Below, piece by piece: positions 56,791 to 64,000 of a stretch of 64,000 bases of DNA. Source of the stretch: Hirundichthys speculiger (Eukaryota > Chordata > Actinopteri > Beloniformes > Exocoetidae); contig JAGFBZ010000939.1 of assembly GCA_018398805.1 (NCBI GenBank), positions 974,001 to 1,038,000 of the forward strand, given 5' to 3'. The notes under the pieces are model-generated. The model made no database searches. It was not told where the DNA came from and saw nothing but the letters and a program-made list of their open reading frames with translations. Positions within the stretch are counted from its first letter, which is position 1. Each line of letters starts with the position of its first letter. The position numbers and the translations under genes were made by a program.

Positions 56791-57779
56791 CAGAAAACCA
56801 CAGACTGTGATCGACTCAGCAGGAACGGATCTGCAGTCAGGACCGGGTCCAGAATAGTCCAGGAGCTGGAGACGCAGCAGATGGACCTTTGGTGAGTTGG
56901 AGCTCTGGATTCGGCAGCTTGTTAACGGACCTGAACTGGTCCAAGAGCGATTGAGAGAACAAGGAGACGCTGACAAACAAGTGAATGTGAACGATGAGAA
57001 ACAGGGAAGTGATGAACCACGGTCCAGAAACTCACAGGTTTGACCGACTGAGCACACCAACGTTTGATCGTTGACACCCCACACAAGGCACTTAAAAAAG
57101 AAAAGCATTCCTCTTCAAAGCAGAATCATCTGAATCTGCTACTGAAGCAAAGAGAAACTCAGTTAAAGGACATTTATAACTACAGCACTACTTGTTTTCA
57201 ACGCAGTTATTTATTTCTACTCCCATAGAGTTATTTAGATTTAAAACAAAGTTTGTGTTGTGAAACCTCGACTTCATGTCCCGAGCATCAGTCTCAGCCT
57301 TGAATGGTTTTAAATACTTTATTTCATCAGTCAGTGGCCTCCTACTCTTGATGGCATGTCTACTGGAGCCTTTTTTTTCTTTTTTAATTATGGTCAAAAT
57401 AAACGAATCAGTAAAAATTAAAATATAAACCTGATGTCTCTGGTAGCTTGTGGCCTGGTCTTTACTTTTTACCCTCTGAAGGCTAAAACAGACCGCAGTT
57501 TGTGTAAGTGGTTCCTGTCGGGAGAACTGAGCAGTAGCTCTGTGTTCAAATGTGCTTAAAATAAGACAAATCAAGCCCAGACTCAAGCCACACCAGCAGA
57601 CTCATGGTTCGGCACGCTACAGCGAGATGATCAGGAACATGCTCAAACCACAACATGAAGCCGAAAATAACATCACGGTGACTGGGAATAACAGTCACTG
57701 AATGCATTTCCAGTCTAAACCACTGACTGTAGAAGAACTGCACAAGGCCTCTGGGACGTCACCAACAGGTTTATGGAAA
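56791..57779. other. Intron 4 gap
   Basis: No gene recognised. Overlapping frames of 60-132 codons on both strands lack domains. Confidence 0.35.
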
Positions 57780-58290
57780 ATGGTCTTGAAGCTTCTGGTG
57801 GTCCGTAGAGGTACTGCAGCCCTTGTGGTCCATAGATGAACCGTAGCCTCTAGTGGTCTGTAGAGGAACATCCTCTAGTGGTCAGTAGAGGAACTGCAGC
57901 CTCTCATGGTCCATAGAGGCGCTGCAGCCTCTACTGGTTGGTAGGGGAACTGCAGCCTCTAGTGGTCAGTAGAGGTACTGCAGCCCTTGTGGTCCATAGA
58001 GGAACTGTAGAGGAACCGTAGCCTCTAGTGGTCAGTAGAGGAACTGTAGCCTCTATTGGTCCGTAGAGGCACTGCAGCCTCTAGTGGTCAGTAGAGGTAC
58101 TGCAGCCCTTGTGGTCCATAGAGGAACCATAGCCTCTAGTGGCCAGTAGAGGAACTGCAGCTTCTCATGGTCTGTAGAGGAACTGCAACCTCTAGTGGTC
58201 AGCAGAGGTACTGCAGCCCTTGTGGTCCATAGAGGAACCGTAGCCTCTAGTGGTTCGTGGAGGCGCTGCAGCCTCTAGTGGTCCGTAGAG
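57780..58290 (+). repeat. 28-bp minisatellite family, divergent array
   Basis: The units follow GCCTCTAGTGGTC, then GTAGAGG, then AACTGCA, with shorter variants (GTACTGCAGCCCTTGTGGTC). Clearly the same family as 50240-52803 but more diverged and with mixed lengths. Confidence 0.9.
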
Positions 58291-59642
58291 AAACATGATG
58301 ATGAAAATGTCTTATTTCTGCAGGTATTTCTCCTCAAACATCTGTGAGGATTTAAAGTGAAATGTTCTTGTTGCTGCAGCTGCTGGTCAGTGAAGTCACA
58401 ACATCCCATTTAAATTCATCAGAACTGTTATCTGGTGAAAACATTAATGAAGACATAGAAATGGAGTTTGGATTCTAAAAATGACTTCTTTTTTTTTAAT
58501 CAGTGAAGAAACTCTTCTGGACTGATATGATGAACTTTTTTTCCACTGAAAAAGCATGAAAGTGTTCAGGTAAATGAGTTGTTTTTCATGTAGCTTTAAG
58601 TTTTAAGATTTTATTTATTTTTAACAAAATAAGGAAAAGCTGGGAGGAGGCAGTTGTAGAAACCCGTCGTCTTCCCCAGCTCCTGAGTTGATGGAATTTG
58701 CTTTGGGATGCAAAGACGCTGGCGGCATTTGAAGGCGAGTTTCAGTTAACGTTTGATGTCTCCATCACCTGATCCCATTTTCAGAGAAACCGTCTGAAAT
58801 GCCCTGTATTTAATCTAAAGTAGAGTTTTTTTTTTTTAACTGAGAGCAGGCGCCAAGCTCAGATATCGTCCAGGTCTCTCTGAAAAAATACCAAGTTTGA
58901 GTTTAGACTGAACTCGTCTTTCTGCCCCACAAACATCCAGCTTTTCGCTCCAGTCGAGAGATGGATACAACGATGATGTCACTCTTTTAAACCAGTGTCT
59001 CCTCCATACTAATACAGTTTAACTGGGCTCAGACAATCCCTTTCCAACATGAGTCACCCAAACCAGTTAATAAAGAACAATCCGTAGTCAGAATAAAACT
59101 GAGCCGCTGTGTAAAATGTAAAGAACAACAAAATGCAATTATTTGCAAATCTAACAAAGCCTTATTATATTCAGAATCGAACCTATTATCATTTCAGAAG
59201 TACAAAGTAAGATTTCCTTTACCATTTATTGAAAATGATGGCAGGAACTTACATATGCGCACGAGAAAGAAAAGACTGGGAAAATAAGAACTGAAACGAA
59301 GCACCTGAGGAACCTCACTGCTAATTAGGTTAACTAATGACTCTGAAGTAAAGATGGACCCAGCTTCACTGATGAGAGACAAAACACTGTCAATCAGAAT
59401 TATGACCCACAGAACAGAACTTCACCAGAGGGTTCTGGGAATCAGGTTCTGGTTCAGAAAGGAGGTCCAACAACCTCTAAGTTTACAGACTGAGTTTCTG
59501 GTTTCAGATCAGGAGTCAGAGTTGGTTCTGGTTCTGGTTTCAGATCAAGGATCTTTACAAAGACATCATCAGTGTAGCTTTGTTACTGAGCTTCATCATG
59601 GCAACACCTGCTCTTCTTCGTTGAATCAGAGCTTTTACGACA
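58291..59642. other. Intron 4 gap
   Basis: No gene recognised. Poly-T runs near 58490 and 58828. Confidence 0.4.
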
Positions 59643-60310
59643 GTCAGACCATCGGTGAGTGGGTGAGTCGATGACTTGATGAGTCGGTGAGTCGATGCCT
59701 CAGTGAGTCGATGACTCGATGAGTCGGTGAGTCGTTGAGTTGATGACTTGATGAGTTGGTGAGTCAATGCGTCAGTGAGTCCATGCGTCAGTGAGTCCAT
59801 GCGTCGGTGAGTCCATGAGTCGGTGAGTCCATGCGTCGGTGAGTCGGTGAGTGGACAACACAATGACTCGGTGAGTCAGTGACTCAAGTAGATGAGGTGA
59901 TGAGTCGATGAGTTGGTGAGTCGGTGAGTCGGTGAGTCATTGAGTCGGTGAGTCCATGAGTCGGTGAGTCCATGCGTCTGTGAGTCGGTGAGTGGACAAC
60001 ACAATGACTCGGTGAGTCGGTGACTCGAGTAGATGAGGTGATGAGTCGATGAGTTGGTGAGTCGGTGAGTCGGTGAGTCATTGAGTCGGTGAGTCAGTGA
60101 GTCGATAAGTCGTTGAGTCATTGAGTCGGTGAGTCAGTGAGTCGATAAGTCGTTGAGTCATTGAGTCGGTGAGTCAGTGAGTCGATAAGTCATTGAGTCA
60201 TTGAGTCGGTGAGTCGTTGAGTCGGTGGGTCGTGAGTCGATAAGTTGATGAGTCAATGAGTCGATGAGTCAATGAGTTGGTGAGTCGATAAGGCGATGAC
60301 TCGATGAGTG
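59643..60310 (+). repeat. Octamer-based minisatellite (GAGTCGGT)
   Basis: Tandem 8-mers GAGTCGGT, GAGTCGAT, GAGTCCAT and GAGTTGGT. Two larger duplicated blocks around GTGGACAACACAATGACTCG and AGTAGATGAGGTGATGAGTC occur at about 59850 and 59995. Thr/His/Arg/Leu-rich frames on the minus strand are repeat artefacts. Confidence 0.95.
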
Positions 60311-61702
60311 GACAGAGAAGAACGTAAAAAACCACCATTAAATTGAGGACGACTCAGGTTTCAGCCGTCAAACACCCACAACGCAGCCTTGAACCAGACG
60401 GTTCCTGAACCGTCCACACCTGGAATCATGTGACCTGAACCAGGTGAACCACTGCCTCCAAAGACCACAGCAGTGATACAGAGTCACTGACTGAAGCTCC
60501 AAACTCCCAAGAACTGTCCAAGAGCTTTGTTCTTCTCATGACCTGGACGACTGAGGGTCCGCACCAGCGTTAAACTTTACATTATTAAAAATATCGTAAG
60601 AATTCTCGCTGATTTGACCTGTTTTTGATGAAGCATAGACGAGCTACTTCTAAACGCACAGAGACTGCCGCCCAGCACTGCATGTACTTTTTAGTATCCC
60701 TCCACCCGGCCGGGGCAGTGACATTAAAGAAAATATTAACTTTATGGCAGAAAAGTAGCCGTAACATCAGTGAGACAGATGTCAGCATGTGTTTTAGCAG
60801 CTGGACTGGACTCAACTCCGCTCTGATTTTTTCTTTAATGACTTGGACTCGACTCTGACTCAGGACAAATTCTTCATTCACTTCTTCCACATTTTGGCTT
60901 AGTTAAAAAAAAAAAAAGGAATATTAATGTCATGTGTTGTTGTTCATCTGAGGTTGTATTTATCCAATTTTAATCCGTACCAGATCGTATCCATCATAAC
61001 AGATCTGACAAAAAAGTTTAGCTGAGGAGCAACAGGACAAAATTTAATCTGTCAATTTGGTACGAAGCCTCCTTTTTTTTCTGTGCTCTCAGAATAAATA
61101 TACATCTGTTGCCCTCTATTGTTTTTTTGTCGGCACAGATACCATCAGCAGGCAGTGAAAGAAAACAAACCAACGCTTTAAATCCAGATAAAATCTGCTT
61201 AAGATGTGGCCATGTCTCAGAGGGCTCACATTTAGTAAACAAGGATGAAAAGTATGCGGATTTTCCAAACATGCCGGTGTTATCCTCCCGAGCTTTCTGA
61301 CTCCTTGCACAACAGAATTACACACAGAACCACATGTTGTGGCAGAAGAAAAAAGGGGAAAGAATAATAATAAAGTGCCGTACATCAACATAGCAAATGA
61401 TAACTTGGTATGAAGTTATAAGCGGCGAGGAGGCGAGCGGGGGTTCAGTCATCCTGGGAACCGAAACCCTGGGAGGAGCATGAGCTGATGTCCGGTACAT
61501 CCAGTACAGTTGCAACACAAGCAGCAACGACAGAAGCTCTTTTTAGCGACGGGAGCGATGGTTTTTGAGATAAATGCTGCAGCTGTCACCCCTGCAGCTC
61601 GAGGAGATGCTAAGATCTTTGAGATAAGCGGAGTTTTTCCCACTTTGACTGCTGTATTTTCTAATCATCCATGAACACAGAGCTGAGTCACAGCTCTGGG
61701 CT
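60311..61702. other. Intron 4 gap
   Basis: No gene recognised. Open frames of about 60-100 codons on both strands show no domain. Confidence 0.35.
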
Positions 61703-62415
61703 GGCTGGATGGATGGATGGATGGATGGATGGATGGATGGATGGATGGATGGATGGACAGATGTATACATGGATGGATAGATGGATAGATGTATAAATGG
61801 ATGGGTGATGATGGATGGATAGATGGATGGACAGATGGGTTGATGGATAGATGCATAAATGGATGGGTGATGACGGATGGATGGACAGATGGGTGGATGG
61901 ATGGATGTATAAATGGATGAGTGGATGATGGAGGGACAGATGGGTGGATGGATGTATAAATGGATGGGTGAATCATAGATGGATAGATGGATAGAAATGG
62001 GATGGATGGTGGATGATAGACAAATGATGGATGGATTGATAAAGGATGGATGATAGATGGATGGATAAATGATGGATGGATAGATGATGGATGGATAAAC
62101 GATGGAAGAATAGATGATGGATCGATGGATGGATGGATGGATGGATGGATAAATGATGGAAGGATACATGATGGCTGGGTAGATAAATGATGGATGATGG
62201 ATGGATGGAAGGATAGATGGTTGGCTGGTGGATGGATAGACAAATGATGGATGATGGATGGATGGATAGATAAATGAGTGATGATGGATGAATAGATAAA
62301 TGAGGGATGGATGAATGGATAGATAAACAGATGGATGATGAGTGGATGGATAGATAAATGATGGATGGATGGATGGATGGATGTATAAATGGATGGATAG
62401 ATAAATGAATGGATC
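61703..62415 (+). repeat. (GGAT)n-derived microsatellite array
   Basis: About 700 bases of GGAT/GATG units with interspersed GATAGAT, TATAAAT and GATGAT. Long minus-strand frames of Ile-His-Pro-Ser repeats are translations of the array and not genes. The tetramer matches the Rex3 tail, but no Rex3 body is next to it. Confidence 0.95.
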
Positions 62416-63486
62416 CTCCACTCATTTCCCTCTTAGACACTTCTATACATCCACTGGTATCAACTCTTTCTGTTCTTCGTTCTCTTCAAAGCTGTTCTCA
62501 CTGTGGACGATAAGGCTCGTTGTCCACGACACCAGCAGCATTTTCACATGCAGTTAAATCAGGATTACAGTCCAATAAGACTAAAGAAAATCAGCTCAAA
62601 AACAACACTTAACAAAAACATTAGTAGGATAAATAAAAGAAGAAAATCAAATATCAGAAGAAACAAGTTGATGTGGTAAAAATTACAGTTAAAGTTACAG
62701 TCTGAGGATTCGATCCTGCTGCTGTTCCTAAAGGACAGAAACAACAGCTTCATTAAGAAATCATCCAGCAGAAAGAATTTGTTTTTGTTTTGTCAAGTAT
62801 GAAACTGGAAAGAAAATCAGCGTGAAGAACTTGGGCCTTAACTGTTGATGGTAGACGAGATCCATGTAAACAGAAATCACAGGTTCATGCACACATTCAT
62901 ACCTGCTGAAGTTGCTACAGCAACGTATTTCTGAGCCAATCAGAAAGGACGTCGAGGACCACAATGAATAACCAAGTTCTCAATCGTCCGAATAAAAGTT
63001 TATTCAGCTGGATTTGTTCCAACCGAACTGAAGCAGTCACCAACACAAAACCTCATGGAAATGTCTGGAATCTGCTGAAACACACTTTTATCATCTCCAC
63101 CCTCAATGTTGACAGCAGTCTCTGAGAGAATGAAAAAAAATCTAATTTCTTGCTTTCTTCACTTGGGTCAGCCTCTAAATTAGATTAAGGACATCCATGA
63201 AGTGAAAGTTAGGATGAAAAGAGAGTTTTAGTTTGGCCCGAGGCGATGTCTGATCCAAAATTAATGCATGTGGTGTCCGTGTACGATCCCACTGTGGCTT
63301 CAACCCGGGACCAGATGCTGCTGGAGGGGGTGGAGCTTAAATGACTCCTGTAGGTCCGGGAGGATTTGTCTGCCTGGTTGGTGCAAAATAACCTTTGAGT
63401 TGTAATCTGGTCCCAAATGTCAGATCAGTGATTTGTCATCATTTTAGTTAATTAACAGATTGTGATGAATCTTCACTTCAGTGCAG
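62416..63486. other. Intron 4, last part
   Basis: No gene or element recognised. It ends with TCTTCACTTCAGTGCAG, a possible acceptor for the last R-spondin exon. Confidence 0.35.
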
Positions 63487-64000
63487 TCCACCATCCTGAG
63501 CAAGCAGGAGGTGACAGTGGAGAGAAAAAACAGAAAAAAAATCTAATTAACAGGCCTAAAAAGAAAATAATGTCCATCAGAACCCGACTCAGGCAGCTGT
63601 CTCCCTCGACTGGTTGGAGGTCTGAAATGAGTAGTACCTCTACTTACGAACGTCTCTACATACGAAATTTTCAGGTTACAAAACGCCTTAACGGGAAAAT
63701 ATCGCATCTTGTTATGAAAGAAATTTCAGGATACAAAAGGCAAAAATCCAGTAGCGCTGCTACTCACAGCTCCCAGAGTTTACAGAACGTAAACATAGCT
63801 GTTGGCTCTGTATCTCGGTTTGAAAGCGTTGCGTCTGAGCTGCTCTCCCATTGGCTATCGCTTAGCATCTTCATTCCATTGGCTAGGAGGGCCCCTTGTC
63901 TGTATGAGCGTAACCCAGCAACCCAGGTAAACAAACAATTTTTACCTCCGACAAGGAGGTTATGTTTTTTCCTGCATTTATCTGTCTGTCTGTCTGTGTT
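63487..64000 (+). CDS. rspo4: Candidate R-spondin exon 5 (basic C-terminal tail), open to window end
   Basis: Two acceptors, TTCAGTGCAG (exon from 63487) and AGCAAGCAG (exon from 63508), both join to the phase-1 end of exon 4 in the same frame. The second gives KKKCPTGGDSGEKKQKKN followed by RPKKKIMSIRTRLRQ. This resembles the basic tail after CPG in R-spondins (human RSPO4 CPGERSPGQKKGRKDRR). The frame has no stop before 64000, a much longer tail than the usual 25-65 residues, and from about 63630 it runs through sequence that looks like a dispersed repeat. The true end or the exon itself is therefore uncertain. Confidence 0.4.
63630..64000. repeat. Probable dispersed repeat at window end
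   Basis: TACCTCTACTTACGAACG, CTCTACATACGAAATTTTCA and ACAAAACGCCTTAACGGGAA read like a degenerate interspersed repeat with internally repeated TACGAA. The last 60 bases (TTACCTCCGACAAGGAGGTT, then TCTGTCTGTCTGTCTG) match a motif common in fish repeats. The boundaries are not visible. Confidence 0.45.

Noticed and set aside
59555..60121. Thr-His-Arg-Leu repeat proteins on the minus strand
   Set aside because: Artefacts of the GAGTCGGT array.
61543..62440. Long Ile-His-Pro-Ser frames on the minus strand (292, 192 and 155 codons)
   Set aside because: They are translations of a GGAT microsatellite in three frames and have no independent coding signal.

Overview
The window looks like part of a teleost fish (probably percomorph) chromosome. 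The evidence is a spliced vertebrate signalling gene with very long introns and a fish-type repeat load: a Rex3/RTE-type LINE, L2/CR1-type LINEs, Tc1 relics, many hAT elements with perfect 8-bp target-site duplications, TTAA-flanked MITEs, a tRNA-derived SINE, and large mini- and microsatellites. No bacterial features are present.

One host gene is clear: an R-spondin (secreted Wnt/LGR agonist) on the + strand, best matched to rspo4. I reconstruct exon 1 (signal peptide, 10678-10762), exon 2 (first furin-like repeat, 33617-33805), exon 3 (second furin-like repeat, 35555-35692), exon 4 (TSP1 domain, 48316-48525) and a weaker candidate for the basic-tail exon 5 (from 63487 or 63508). Every junction is phase 1 and every furin and TSP1 cysteine is present. 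The RNF43/ZNRF3-contact turn in the first furin-like repeat is changed from the usual Arg-Gln-Tyr to Ser-His-His.

Almost everything else is repeat-derived sequence upstream of, or within introns of, this gene. Upstream (1-10.4 kb): two hAT elements with target duplications, a hAT relic with a BED finger, a broken Tc1 element and two LINE fragments. Intron 1 (10.8-33.6 kb): a hAT MITE, a hAT-in-hAT nest, an L2-type LINE, minisatellites, a 3.9-kb CACTA-like element carrying exons of a SAMD3-like gene, a THAP-exon fold-back cluster, and a palindrome-rich TA-flanked element interrupted by a hAT and by a nearly intact Rex3-type LINE. Introns 2 and 3 (33.8-48.3 kb): more hATs, a second palindrome-rich element, a twin of the TTAA MITE, and a second CACTA-like element with an antisense C2H2/SAMD3-like pseudogene, itself inside a hAT. 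Intron 4 (48.5-63.5 kb): a 2.5-kb minisatellite of a 28-bp unit, a SINE, a Harbinger-like MITE in a Tc1 relic, and long GAGTCGGT and GGAT arrays.

The most unusual structure is the pair of CACTA-like elements (19774-23700 and 43864-47536), in opposite orientation, each carrying the same SAMD3-like exon series with an identical 96-bp exon length. This may be gene capture or a transposon-borne gene family. All calls come from reading the sequence; no database search was run.
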